Source: Diploscapter coronatus (taxonomy: Eukaryota > Nematoda > Chromadorea > Rhabditida > Rhabditidae). From it: a stretch of DNA of 64,000 nt. The position numbers and the translations under genes are program-made. Under the pieces are notes generated by a model. It ran no database searches and had not been told where the DNA came from. It worked only from the letters and a program-made list of their open reading frames with translations. Positions 1 to 11,688 of the stretch are shown piece after piece. The stretch spans positions 68,037,201 through 68,101,200 of the forward strand of contig OZ038422.1 of assembly GCA_964036155.1 (NCBI GenBank). Reading direction: 5' to 3'. Each line of letters starts with the position of its first letter. Within the stretch, counting starts at the first letter, position 1.

Positions 1-1600
1 TGTCGACGGAGACTGCAGCGGAGAGCAGACCGGCCCCTCCTCCCTATGGATTCTTCCTGCCCCAGGACTTCCACGCTCCCACTCCCAATGTCGTCGCTCC
101 CAACACTCCCGCTCAGGACATGTAAGCAGTTTTGACGAATGAAATTGCAAATTTATTATTCGAATTACACTAACAAATTGACGTTGTTTTTCTTGAAGTA
201 AATGAGAGAAATTAGGATAGCCTGATGAATTGATTTAGATTGAGCATTATCTCTGCCCATAATAAAGCATAGACACAAGAGCCTCAAGACATATGACTTG
301 TTTAGCTAGCCACTATTCTTTATTTGATAGTCAATGAAAAAGACCATGTTAATTGCAAAAGAAAAAACACAATAAATTTTAGGAGCATGGACGACGAGTT
401 CTCAACCCAGATGGAGTCGATCCGCAAGAGAATGGAGGAACTGGAGGAGCAGAGAAAGCAGCTCCATGAGAAGAAGAAGGAGATGGTTCAGGCTGCCAAG
501 GTAAAAACAATAAGTTCACTTTTCATTTTGAGTTTTGAGAATAAGGATAGTTTGAGACTACGCATGGGAAATGATTTATGATAATTCGAAAATCTGTTTC
601 AGCAAGCCAAGTCCCCTTCCAGCTCGTGCTCTCAAATGCACGCAATGGACAAGACTGCTGAACTGATGGCTCTGTCCACCAACACTGCAATCGAGCCTGA
701 GGAAGAGGCCGAAGCTGAGATGAAGGAGATCAAGAAGGAAGGTAGGCAATTTGCAAAGTGGGCGTTTTGTATTCCGCCCCCACTTTCTGCACAAAATATT
801 CGATGATTATGCAGAAGTGAGGATGGAATACAAATGTGTCTGAATTGCTTTTTGTAAGCTTCACCCATTTCATTCTTCATCTATTTTTAAAATCGCCAAC
901 CATGGAACTAGGCTAGGGTCGTATAGGTTGAACTGTCGAAAAGCCCTATTCGATAAGCTGATGGCGTGTAAATAACACATGACCTGCCTAACTCTACCCC
1001 TACTAGTTACAATAATGTACGAAGGATAAAGTGGATTAATTTTACAAAAAGTCGTCTGGACTACAAAAGACTATGGAAAGATCAAGTAATGAGAGTTATT
1101 GTAGAAGTGGAGCAGAACTCGATGAACTCGTCTCACAGCAGCGGCCACGGAGACTTCCAGCTGTACAACGAGGCTGCCGATTACGTGAGCGACTCGTCCG
1201 CGGATGACGGACTCGAAATCATCAACCAGACCGAGACGCCCGAACCCTCTTCTGATCCATTCACGGTAGACAATTTGATAAATTGAATTTTTATTCATTC
1301 TTTCTAAATAATTTCAAAGATAATCGAAAAGACTAGGGTTTTGGAAAAAGAGATTTATGAAAATCATGATAATGATTGATCATTTTTATGATTCGATAAA
1401 ATAAATAATTCGTCATCTAATTTAAGATTTTATCTTTCTAACTATTAGATTTTCAGGTGATTCAATTGGTGGCAATGGGCTTCCCTCGCCAGGCAGTTCT
1501 GGACGTGCACGAGCTGTACGGGGACAACATCGAGAAGTGCCTCGATGCACTCACCAACTCGCCCCTCCACGAGGGAATCGTCTATCCCTCTCTCGACTGA
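1..1600 (+). CDS. UBA-domain protein, 3' part (5' end outside window)
   Basis: Partial gene; the last 226 codons are visible. Exons are 1-121, 383-500, 603-741, 1105-1265 and 1457-1600, and all phases join without a stop. The first visible exon is Pro/Ala-rich. The second is a charged coiled-coil-like stretch rich in Glu, Lys and Gln (MESIRKRMEELEEQRKQL). The third and fourth are acidic and Ser-rich, of low complexity. The last exon has the signature of a ubiquitin-associated (UBA) domain, with the MGF loop in VAMGFPRQAVLDV followed by a second helix ending in KCLDALTN, and stops 14 codons later. UBA domains bind ubiquitin or ubiquitin-like folds. A C-terminal UBA after disordered sequence would fit an autophagy-receptor or shuttle-type protein, but the family is not settled by what is visible. 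AATAAA occurs at 2188 and 2220. Confidence 0.8.
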
Positions 1601-2315
1601 AACTGTCCACTCTCCTCACGTGGCACTTGGATTTGACGGAATGACGAAATGAAGAAATACATCTTTTATATCCTTTCTCTTTATTATGCGTTTCGTCATT
1701 TCCTCATTCAATCATTTCAAATCTACCCTTCTTCCACATTCTAGTTAATGAGAATCCATTGAAATAGGTAAACTATAAATTGCGAAACCATCACGAGTTA
1801 AAAGTAATTTATAGTTGGCTTATTCTGGTCGAAAATTCTATCAATATTAATGATAAGGAAAACATTTGAAAATCCAAAAAAAATCTATTTATCTTGTTCT
1901 TATTCATTCTCTCGTGTTGTACCATATTTTTATCCTTTTCTTGAATAGTCATGATTTAGAACTTTGAAGGTTCTTGTAAATATGCTCTATTTATCTTGTC
2001 ACCATTCCTATTTTGTTCGTCGTTAGATTCGACTATCTTTTCGCGAATTTATAAACGGGAAAATGAAAGGTAGTGCGTTTTGAGGAAACGAAGACATTTC
2101 TCATTTCGCACCAATTTTCATTCTTATCTCGTTTATTATTCGTGAAACGAAACTATTGTGTTGTATTGATTATCGAAGACCTTTCTCAATAAATTCGTAT
2201 TGCAAACAGTTGTTGGTTGAATAAAATGCAACAAGTTATCGAACTCAATGAGATACTTTATTCTTTACTCATTTATTTCTCAGAAAAAAATTTAAAGTGA
2301 ATTTCCAGAATCAGG
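1601..2315. other. 3' UTR and intergenic gap between the UBA gene and TUG
   Basis: No coding exon seen. Candidate poly(A) signals AATAAA lie at 2188-2193 and 2220-2225. TTTCTCAG and TTTCCAG acceptor-like sites follow at about 2275-2309, just before the TUG start codon. The short distance between poly(A) signal and acceptor resembles a nematode operon junction. Confidence 0.5.
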
Positions 2316-5300
2316 ATGTCTGGAGTGACGGTCATTCTGCCAAATGCACGACGGGTTCAAGTGAGCCCCTTTCTATTTTTAATTAGAAGGGCAATCAATC
2401 AAAATTTTGTATGATAAGTTAGAGGAAGCTGAAAAATATGGAAAGTGCAATTTGAATCAGTGAATGACTAGTAAAAGTTTGGACACCAATGATTATGAGA
2501 AATTCTCATTCAGGGGTGGGCCGGGAGCGACTAAAAAATTCGGAACCGGGACCGGAACTCTCGGCCCATCCCTGTTCTCATTCCTCGATTTATTTTGAAA
2601 AAGAAAAACGTGTTTTCAGGTGAAAACGACTCCGTCTACCCTGCTGAGCCACATTCTGTCGGAGGCGTGTCTGATGGGAGGCTTCGAAGCGTCCGCCTTT
2701 GACCTGCAGACCCAGTCGAGGAAGAAAGTCGACCTCTCCCTGTCCTTTCGCTTGTCGGGGCTGCCAAACAATGCAACCCTCGAGATGATTCCTAAATTGA
2801 CTGCAAACAATGCTCAGGTCGAAATCGCTCTACAGGTATCTTTCGTTCGAATTTACAAATCTGAAAAATAGTTGAAGAGTTTTCTCGGGTTTATGATGAG
2901 CGATATGCTTTATAAGAATTGAAAAGTTATTTTTTTGGATTGATATCATTTTTCGTTTTTAGTTTCCAAGCGGAGCTCGTAAAATTCAACAAACCGCTGC
3001 CTCGTCGAGTCTGTTCGAAATGTTGACTTTGTTCGAGAAAAAGTTCGGTGAAAATCTGACGGGGGAAGTGGAAGGACAATCTCCTTGTGTCGTCTATATG
3101 AACAGACAGGTAGAATGACCATTTTTGATTCCCGAATGAACTCTTTCATGATAAAATCGTCAAATACTCGAAGTCTTAAACATTTTATTCGTATTTTTAT
3201 TCTCATTTTAATAGGAACCGCTAAACCGCATCCCTTATTTAGTGTTCATCCAGCTATGGTTAAAAAAAATTAGAAAACTCCTGCGACCCTGAAAGTAGAT
3301 CCAACATGGGAAGAAATCCAAAGGAAGTCCAAATGAAGGTGAAAAAGAAAACAGATAGTGCGCTATTTTTCTCCACTCTCGCCTTATACTACACACCCCC
3401 TGCGTGTTTAGCATATTTCGTAAATACTCTCGATTATCTATGAGATGAACGTTGCCTAGTGGAAAGGGCAGAGACGCTGGTGCGAACCGCGGAGTGAACA
3501 TAGTGTGAGAAAAAGAAAGAACGCAGACAGACAAGAAGGAAAGGCTTCGCACTGACGTTAGAGTCCAGAGAAAGAGGCAACGTTCATCTCAAAAATAATG
3601 GAAAGTACGAAGCGCAAAAGCGATTTTCGCAAATTTATTTTTTTTAATCAATTATATGCTAATTTCTCCGTTTTTTCCCCATCGAAAATGTATACAGGAC
3701 TCAATTTGGTACTCAAAAATGGATAACCCATCCCTTTTCGGCGCATATAAAAATATGGCTGGCGGTCCCTGCATTTTAGTTATGCTTATCTATTTCCTTT
3801 TATTTCAGTATTCGGGTGAATTGGAGCTGCAAAACAATACTCTTTCTTCTCTGGGAATTTCTGGCAAAGTCCTGATTCGGTGAGAAACATGAAAGATGAA
3901 AATGTAACGGTACACACCTTTCAGATTCATCCGAACGACTTTAACAGAGGAGCAGAAAGAGAGCATTCGAGTAAAGATTGAAGGAGAACAGAAGAAGAAA
4001 CAGGCACTGGCTGTACAGTTCGAAAAGGCGAAGCTAGAGAATGAGGAGAGGGAGAGGATCCAAAGAGAAATGGAAGAGGTTTGACTATATTTCTTTCTAG
4101 TTAGTTCTTTCTCATATCTCTTCTAATATAGAATTTTATCCTAAAACCTCAAACTTGACGGCTAACGATTCGATTTTTTCCTAACTAGACATTAAAAATG
4201 TTATAATCTGTCTTGATTTTTTACTATACACAAATTTGGTTTATTTTGCTAGTTTTGAGCATAACTTTGTATTCCAAAGACAAAAAATCATTTAGACTTT
4301 ATCTGAAACATTCAGTATTCAATTTGTTTCAGAGATTCGCTAGAGAATTGGCTGAAAAGGAAGCTGTCGAAGAAGCGAAAAGGAGGGGGGAAGAAGAGAG
4401 GTGGAGAAAGGAAAGGGAGGCACAGATCGCGAATGGACAAGGTGTAGGACAAAATAAAACGAGGGTTTATGAGTCGATTCCAGAACCGATGGAAGTTGAC
4501 GGAGCAAATCGTTCGAATTTACAGCAGAACATGCCTATGCACAATGGACGAGACATACTCAGTGATATGCCCATGTCTGATCCCAATGCCTGGTACGTTT
4601 GCAAGGCTATGATTAGGAAAAAAACTTTCTAAGATAGTATTATATCTTCATTCATGAATGGAAAAGTCGAAGGAAGCGTATTATTTTAGGTCTTTTGATG
4701 CTCCCGTGTTCTCATTCAACCCAAATCCGTCTCGCCCAATTGCACCTGATCCGAATGCTTTCAATTCTGCTTCGAGCGAGCACATTTCTCAGCTGAACAG
4801 ACTTCTCGAGCAGGTATTTGCTAATTTCAAAATTGCAACCATAAGACAATGAAGTTGAAATATTTCTTTTCTGAATCGCTCCTATTATCCTTTCACACAT
4901 ATCATGATGTATTTATCTTGCGATTTCTAAATAGTCTATTCAAGTTTTTTTTCTTTTCTAAAATAACACTTTCAGATAGACAATTCTCTGCAGAGCCCGA
5001 ATTCTCTGGACAATTTGGTGGACATCGTGGCGAATCAGGGCAGAATTCCGCTATCGCAGATCGCGCAGATTGCAGAGGCACTGCCTGCAGAACCTGAATC
5101 GTTTCATCCGGTTGTCATCGAGCCCTGCGATCGAAAGGCTATCATTTTCGTTAAAGAGTAAGTTACCTCGTCATTGTTATAAGCAGTCATAAACTTATTT
5201 TTAGTAGATTTTAAAGATTCCCATGAATGTTTCGGAGAAATTTTAGTAGAATTTTCACGTTTTTCCGATTTTTGCTTCTAAACAATCATTTCACAGCTCT

Positions 5301-6738
5301 AAATTTGCGTATTGCAGAAAAGATGGAGCATTCGAATCATCTGAACCTGTTCCGGATGAGTTCTTCGAGGTGAAAGTGGAGGATCTGAAGTCGATTCAGA
5401 AGGATTTGCGGGAAGACGTGAGGCAGCAGACACAGAGAGCACTGCTGCCGAAGACCTTCGTTCAGGACAAAAACAGACAACTCAAAATGGCTGCTTACAA
5501 GAACACCGTCATTCGACTGGCTGTGGGGGAACACATTCTGCAATTGCTATTCGATTCTGCTGAACCGAGTAAGAGAATTTTTAAAGGAATTATTCGAAGA
5601 AAAGAAGGCAAATAAGAGGAAAGTTGGTAACGCATTTACATTTTATGGAGATTTATATTCTTTTCAATTTCATAATTTGCATTTGAGCTTCCCGTCTGCT
5701 GGATTTCGTCAAATCTCACGTCTCCAATCAACAAGCCAAGTTCAGCTTCAAACTCGCTCATATCAAGGCAAGAATTCTTTGAAAAGTGATCAAAAATTGA
5801 ATACTTTTCAGATCGAAACTAGCGAGAAGAATTTCATCGAATTGGATTTGGCTCCGAAAGCGACGCTCGTTTTGAAATCAGTTGACGTTGGTTCGGGTAA
5901 GGGAAGAAATTTAATATGAAATTCACACGTTTTCCTCTCTACACATTTGAAACTAGTTTTTATCAGCACTTTCACTGCCAAACCTTATGCATTTCCGAAA
6001 AAGTAGAAAAGAAAAAACTTGAAGAAATTTGTATCGTAATTTTTGTAGAAATTATCTTCAACGAGTTGCGTGAACGTATCAATTCGTCCACTCAGACAGA
6101 GGCAGATCAGCTGAGCACTGAATGGCTTGCTGTCAACACTTCATTCCATCCCTTTACAGGACTCGTTTTGCCAGGTATCAGATTCACGAAATATTTTGCC
6201 TTGGGGTTCGATATTTCTCTATTACAAAGCCAGAAACCATAGACATTTTTGGAGATTTGGATTGTTACGACGTCGTGAACAGGCGAAATAGTGTCGGAAT
6301 AGGAATTAGCTCTCACTTTGCACACGATCCACTATAACAAGCTTTCGCGAAGTCGTGTAGATTTGAGATTTCCTCAATTTCGGTTATGGTCAGGGATTTT
6401 GGTAGTCGCTTTTCGCGTCTCCAGTGAAAGCGCAGATTGTAGAAAAATTTGAATAAAACGAAGATAAGCGAGAAAGGTAGAAAAAAGAATTATTGATGAC
6501 CTCCCGATCCTTATCCTACACTTTCCTTTCGAAACCGACACCGATCGACCCACCAACCTTCGTGGGGTCATGGCTAAATTTAAGCTCTAGTTTGAACAAT
6601 AATGAATATGCGCTTGCAGAAGAGTCGAGACAAACCAAGAGGCCTTCGACTACAGACGGTGGAAATGATGACAAGAGACATAGATCGACGCACGAGACGC
6701 AGAACACGAACTTGCCTAAATGGTTTAAGAGGCAGTGA
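2316..6738 (+). CDS. TUG/ASPSCR1-like UBX-domain protein
   Basis: Thirteen exons give 619 residues: 2316-2360, 2620-2835, 2963-3109, 3809-3879, 3925-4078, 4333-4592, 4690-4813, 4976-5157, 5318-5568, 5688-5767, 5812-5896, 6049-6174, 6620-6738. The total is 1860 nt in frame. The N-terminus (VTVILPNARRVQVKTTPSTL) is the TUG ubiquitin-like domain. A second ubiquitin-like region covers roughly residues 80-160, and a Glu/Arg/Lys-rich coiled coil about 165-240. The conserved region around KNTVIRLAVGE leads into the UBX-like end. The C-terminal LPKWFKRQ matches the LP-x-WLK tail of the family. In mammals TUG tethers GLUT4 vesicles at the Golgi and binds p97/VCP; the nematode role is inferred. An acceptor (TTTCCAG) 7 nt before the ATG could be a trans-splice site. 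Intron 10 (5768-5811) starts with GC (AAG|GCAAGA). Intron 9 ends TTTGAG. Confidence 0.9.
2503..2582. mobile_element. 64-bp hAT-like mini-MITE with 8-bp TSD
   Basis: The element at 2511-2574 begins CAGGGGTGGGCCGGGAG and ends with the inverted copy (CTCTCGGCCCATCCCTG, two mismatches). It is flanked on both sides by the identical octamer TTCTCATT (2503-2510 and 2575-2582). CAGGG-type termini and 8-bp target duplications are characteristic of the hAT superfamily. It lies inside TUG intron 1 and encodes nothing. Confidence 0.85.
3431..3597. repeat. Long inverted repeat in TUG intron 3
   Basis: TGAGATGAACGTTGCCT at 3441-3457 recurs as a perfect reverse complement at 3575-3591. Pairing continues imperfectly outward through an ATTAT core on each side. 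A shorter inner pair (GTGCGAA/TTCGCAC) lies within the 117-nt interior. No target duplication is clear. It could be a MITE relic or a structured intronic RNA. Confidence 0.6.
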
Positions 6739-7309
6739 TTGGCTTGGGCCTTGAATCACTGAATGACAATAAATGTGTACTTAAAATACGGGGATAATTA
6801 TGTGAATTTTTATCTCTTATCATTGCCTTTATTGAAACATAAAATCCTTTCAATCAATAAAAGTTTTATCCTATTTTCTTCTTAAAAAATATACACGCAC
6901 GAAACTTTGTCGTGGAATCTGATAAAAGACAGCAACAAGTTTGAATGTAACGAGACCAGATTTAAGAAAATTAAGGCACGAGAAAAGGAAATATTGTTGA
7001 CTGGAGAGAACGTCAATATTCAAAAAGATTACGCTATGTCTCGTTTCTCTTCTACGCGGCTCACTATTTCACTCCAAATTCGATTTCTAGTTGCTGCATG
7101 GATATCGATTCTTTCTCTCCAATCAATGATACACTGAAGCATTTCTGTTCGATCATCAAAAGTTAACTTCTTCAGTGTAATTCATTTGAATTAGTGACGA
7201 GATGAAATTAGTTGTGCTTTCAATTCTAAATTTTACCTCGTCACTTCTTGAATAAATACTGATTTCTAAATTCTAACAGGAACGATCTCTAGCCACCCAC
7301 AACGTCTGT
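6739..7309. other. Convergent intergenic region TUG / thioredoxin
   Basis: No coding exon accepted. It contains the TUG poly(A) signal AATAAA at 6768-6773 and a minus-strand AATAAA (TTTATT at 6828-6833) that could serve thioredoxin. It also contains one copy of the dispersed repeat described at 6997-7130. Confidence 0.5.
6997..7130 (+). repeat. Dispersed repeat, copy 1 of 2
   Basis: This segment aligns almost end to end with 41424-41555 on the same strand. Shared blocks include TATTCAAAAA, TCTCGTTTCT, TTCGATTTCTA, ATATCGATT and CTCTCCAATCA, with scattered substitutions and few gaps. Neither copy has clear terminal repeats. A short reading frame crosses both copies and its translation is also similar, which may only reflect the DNA similarity. 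Confidence 0.65.
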
Positions 7310-8108
7310 TCACTCCTCACCAAGGATGTTCTCGATGAATTCATCCAGTTCTTCATCAGGAACGGCTCCTTGGAATCGCTCACAGGGCTCCCCGTTCTTG
7401 AACGCGATCACTGTCGGCACAGCTGTCACCTGCAAATTAGAAGAGCGTTAGGAATTTCAAAAATACTGAAAATGTTTTCTTCGTTAAATATTGTTCACGG
7501 AAAGAAACAATTTTGAAAAATATACAATCCGGAATCTAATTACAGATGCCATCTTTATTTGTGAAAGATACCTGATAATCCATAGCTAGATCAGCGGCAG
7601 CATCCACGTTGATCTTTGCCAATTTCACTTCGCCACCGCGGCCCAACACCTTTTCTTCCAGTCGAGGTCCCAACGATTTACAAGGGCCTGCAGAAAGAAT
7701 TAAGTGGGTTCAGCATCACAATTCCTGATCATTACCACACCAGTCTGCATGAAAGTCGACAATGACGGGAGCGGGGGAGTTGATGACTTTATCCTCAAAA
7801 TCCTCCTGAGTTTCCACGTCGAAAATCGGCGAGCAGTACGAGCGATACTGAACGAGAGCGTTTTAAAAGCGACTCTGAATCGTTTGTCCCCATTTTTCAC
7901 TTCTCACACGGTGCTTTATCATGGTAGGAAAAAATGCATAGTATTTTCTTCAAATTAAAAAAAATGAAATAACTAGAGATAACTGTTCTACCTGCATGTT
8001 TGCCAGATTCCGTGCTGTAGAAGGGATCGCTCTGTAGTTGCTGAGGGTGGATTTGAGTGCGGTCGAGCGAACCATCGTCCAGCCGACTCGACTCATCACA
8101 GAAAGCAT
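7310..8108 (-). CDS. trx-2: Mitochondrial thioredoxin (TRX-2 type)
   Basis: Four minus-strand exons, 8108-7992, 7847-7736, 7687-7572 and 7429-7310, total 465 nt and give 154 residues. The first 39 residues (MLSVMSRVGWTMVRSTALKS...) are rich in Arg, Ser and Thr with no acidic residues, as in a mitochondrial targeting peptide. The thioredoxin fold follows, with FDVET, then the redox-active WCGPC at residues 75-79 (split by intron 2). KINVDAAADLAMDYQ and the cis-proline segment AVPTVIAFKNGE come next. The enzyme reduces protein disulfides using mitochondrial thioredoxin reductase. Length and motif order match nematode mitochondrial thioredoxin. The gene diverges from the YIF1 gene with about 200 bp between start codons. 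Confidence 0.93.
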
Positions 8109-8307
8109 TTCGGACTGAAATAATCACCATTTTCAGCAAAAATTACAAAAAATGACGAAATTTTTAAAACGAATGTATTGTTTGTTCACGCCGATTACGC
8201 GTATTTCATGGCGATGTGTCGTTGTCGCTATTTCCCACTTCCAGGTGTCAGTGCTCTCGATTTTCCGTGATTTTTCAATTTTTCTCGATTTCCGCCGATT
8301 TCAGACG
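8109..8307. promoter_or_regulatory. Bidirectional promoter region, thioredoxin and YIF1
   Basis: A gap of 199 bp separates two divergent start codons. No TATA box is seen. A polypyrimidine/TTTCAG acceptor ends 3 nt before the YIF1 ATG (TTTCAG|ACGATG), the layout of a spliced-leader acceptor. Confidence 0.45.
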
Positions 8308-11300
8308 ATGTCAAACGAGTGGGGCAGCAGCTGGGATTCGGGCAGCGAGTGGGGCGCCCCTGCAGGCGGATATGCCAGCCACAATCAGCAGCAGCAGAAT
8401 TACGGGTGAGTTTTTGGGTCATCTAACATTTTTCCCGATTGCATCGAATCGAATTTAAAAAATTATAACCACAAGCAGACATTAAAGATGATTCCATTTT
8501 TGCGACGTCGACATCAACACAGACACTGCAGTGTCCGTGTCAGTGTCAAACTCTTTAATGTCTGATCATGAGCAAAGTTCGAATAATACAGTTTCCTGTC
8601 AACGCACGATTTCATTTCCAGCGACTACTCTCAGTCAGGCGGTGGGTCGAGTGGTTTTTACACGAGTCAGCAGCAGTCGAATGGCTATGCCGGACAGCCC
8701 TCTGCTGGATTCGACTATTACTCGCAACAGGCCCAGCAGCATCACACCGGACAGCAGCAACAGGCGCAAAATGGTACGGATATTTACCTTTTGTGAAATA
8801 TCATCAAACTCGTTATTAGTGAATCAGAGTTGACAGTAATTGCTAATCAGTTTCGATTCTTGAATTTTCAAATTTGCACTTTCGTAAGTTGCTCAACAGG
8901 TAATGCCCGAATTTCATTGACCATGATTCTTGAAAATTCCCGTTTTTCGGGGTAAATCCCAACCATTCTATCAAGTTCCGAAACGAACTGAGCCACTTTC
9001 TCAAGCATTTCTGAGTCGAATACAGGTTCGCTTTCTCTTCTCCGAAATTGCTTACTGCTCCTGATATATTTCAACAATCCAGCATTTCCTTTCAGCATTC
9101 AGTGGTTTCATGCCGCAGAACCTCATGTCAGACCCGCTGATGGCTGCTGCGCAGCAGTTTGGAGGCCAATTCGCTGAACAACACAAGGAGAAGGTCTGCC
9201 AATGTTGTGAATTTCTTCAATTTCAAAGCTACCTTTCAGCTGTCGAAATACATCAGTGGTTTCAACCTGAAGTACTACTTTGCGGTCGACAATTCCTACG
9301 TAGGCAAGAAGCTCTTCATTCTCCTCTTCCCCTTCTTCCATCGGGTATGTTTGTAAAAATACTACGGGAATAATTTTTGCTGATAATTCTAAGCTTGCAT
9401 TTGTTGAAAATTTTGGATAGGATGGTGTGTCCCTGGACAAATGATCAATTCAAAATTCCACATTCGAAACAAGATTATATTTGCTAAATTGTCGTTGCCA
9501 AACTTTGCCGCAGATTGGTCGATGCAGTGATTATGTTTCAGGACTGGAGTCTGAAGTTCAGTGGCGGTTCCGATCCCGTCCCTGCTCGAGAGGACGTGAA
9601 CGCTCCCGATCTGTACATTCCTCTGCAGGCCTTCATCACTTATGTCATCGTGTCTGGGTTCGTTTTGGGCACTCAGGGAAGGTATGGTTTTTTTTTTTTT
9701 TAATTTAAATTTCAGCAAAGTAATTTCTGTAAAATCGCAGATTCTCCCCCGAAATACTGGGAATGTTGACGAGCAATGCCCTGATCTGGGTGATCATCGA
9801 GAACTTCATCATCTTCGTGTCCAAGTACCTCATGAACATCTCGCAGGCCATGTCTGTCTGGCACGCTCTCGCATACAGCACCTACAAGTTCGTCGGGTGA
9901 GTTGCCTTTTTAGTTTTATTTTTGAAAAGCTCATTAACCTATGCTTTTGTAATTTTTATCACTTTAGTTTTCTCATGAAATACCTCGTTATTTATTAGGG
10001 TAACTTTTTGTTCGACCCTAAACGAATTATTTTTTAACGAAACTGTCTAAATAATTTACTAGCACATAATGGGGAATATCATTTCCCTCTTTTTCTCTGA
10101 AATCATGCCAATTTTTGACGATCCACGAAATATAGAAAGTAGGGAAATATTCAAATAAGACGAGTTTCAGGATGATTGTATGTCTGTTGATGTTCATGGC
10201 GGGCGGCAAGTCGTTCTACTATGCAGGACTGCTTTACGTCTCGGTTGCACTCGTCTATTTCTTGGTAAGTTTAAATTCTCATTGGCAGTCGGCAATTTTA
10301 TAAATATATGGAGAGTTCATTTTTTATCAAAAGTAGTCATCTTCTTTTATAGTGACCTTCAAAGGTCTGAAACCAAGCATGAATACTGTTCACTCGTCTA
10401 CACTTCTGATTTAGAATCTAAACATTCTTGAACTTTGAAAATTTTCATGTCTCACTTGTGGCCGTATTTGTGCAAAGTTTCAGTTAAATCGACTTACTAC
10501 AAATGAGTAATTTGTCGCGAAAAATATTATGGCATGAAGTGACTGGTTCCATACTTTTGATCGCCACTGTAAATTTCTTACTGTCTTTCTCTTTGATGCT
10601 ATAGTATATTTTATCGTTTGTTTATTTACAGATCCGCACAGTGCGCAATTTCGTGTTTGACTCGAATCACTATTCTGATGACGACGGCCGCAAGCGCAAG
10701 CTCATGCTCATTCTGTTCATAGTGGTCACGCAGCCCCTCATTCTCTGGTGGCTCACCAGGTGGGTTCACATTTTTGCTTTCACTCAGTGAGCTAATCACA
10801 GCATCTTTTTGAACAATTATGATTACAGTATTCTTCACAAGTTTTATCTTTTTTCCTATAAAAATCATGATATAAAATTCGTAAAGAACGCACGATGAAT
10901 TCAGTACTCAAATATCACCCGATAGAATTCAGCCCGTGGTGAGTAGAAAATCTGTGATGTGATTGATAGTGCAGATTGCAAGAATGCAGTGTAGCATTTC
11001 CTTTGTTATGCGAGGGATTTTTCCTTATATTTTCCCCCACATTTGGTCAAGGCATGCATTGAATAGAGTGGGAAGCCCCTCAACTGATTGATGGTTTTCT
11101 CCATTTGTATGATTCTCCGGAATTCAGTTTTGAATTCAATAGTTTCTGCACTTTAACTTCAATTGTAGTTAAAGCGGCATGTTGCAATTGAAAATGTGTC
11201 AAGTTTCGGCTTTCCATGATCGCTTATTTTTCCCCCCGGCCGAGCTGATTCTCCCCTATTTATGCAATCTGCGTGAATTTTATACCATGAAACTTTACTC

Positions 11301-11688
11301 TTATTTTATTTTCCCCTTGTACGCTTGCGTATTTTTCCCGTGTGAAGTGAAACGATATTTATTTCAAGAGATTTCCTATAGTCGTGTGCAGCAGTATGGT
11401 GAATCGTTAACGTAATCCCTTTATTAGATATTGTTTTTGCGGTGTATTCAGATTTCAAACGCATGAAGTGGTGTTGTGAATCAGAAGTGTTCTCGTCAAG
11501 CATTCGCCTCGGATAAGTAATTGAAGAATTTCAGTGGCGCGACAAGTTTTGATGCTCAAAAGTTCGATTTCGCCCAATTGGCAATGTCAAAAATGGGAAT
11601 GAGCGGGAAGAAGCACGACGTCCCCATGACTGAGGACGGGGAGGTCGACTACGAGGCTCTCCTCAAAATGCCTCATCCCGACGAGTAA
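8308..11688 (+). CDS. YIF1-family ER-Golgi membrane protein
   Basis: Nine exons give 374 residues: 8308-8405, 8622-8773, 9096-9193, 9240-9344, 9542-9681, 9741-9896, 10171-10264, 10632-10759, 11535-11688. The first about 85 residues are a Gln/Gly/Ser/Tyr-rich cytosolic tail. The conserved YIF1 block follows (LKYYFAVDNSYVGKKLFILL, then FPFFHRDWSLKF and YIPLQAFITYVIVSGFVLG). Several hydrophobic membrane segments come next, including MIVCLLMFMAGG and LMLILFIVVTQPLILWWLT. YIF1 works with YIP1 proteins in COPII vesicle budding and ER-Golgi transport. The C-terminal tail is hydrophilic and acidic. A trans-splice-like acceptor directly precedes the ATG. The last intron is 775 nt. Confidence 0.92.
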
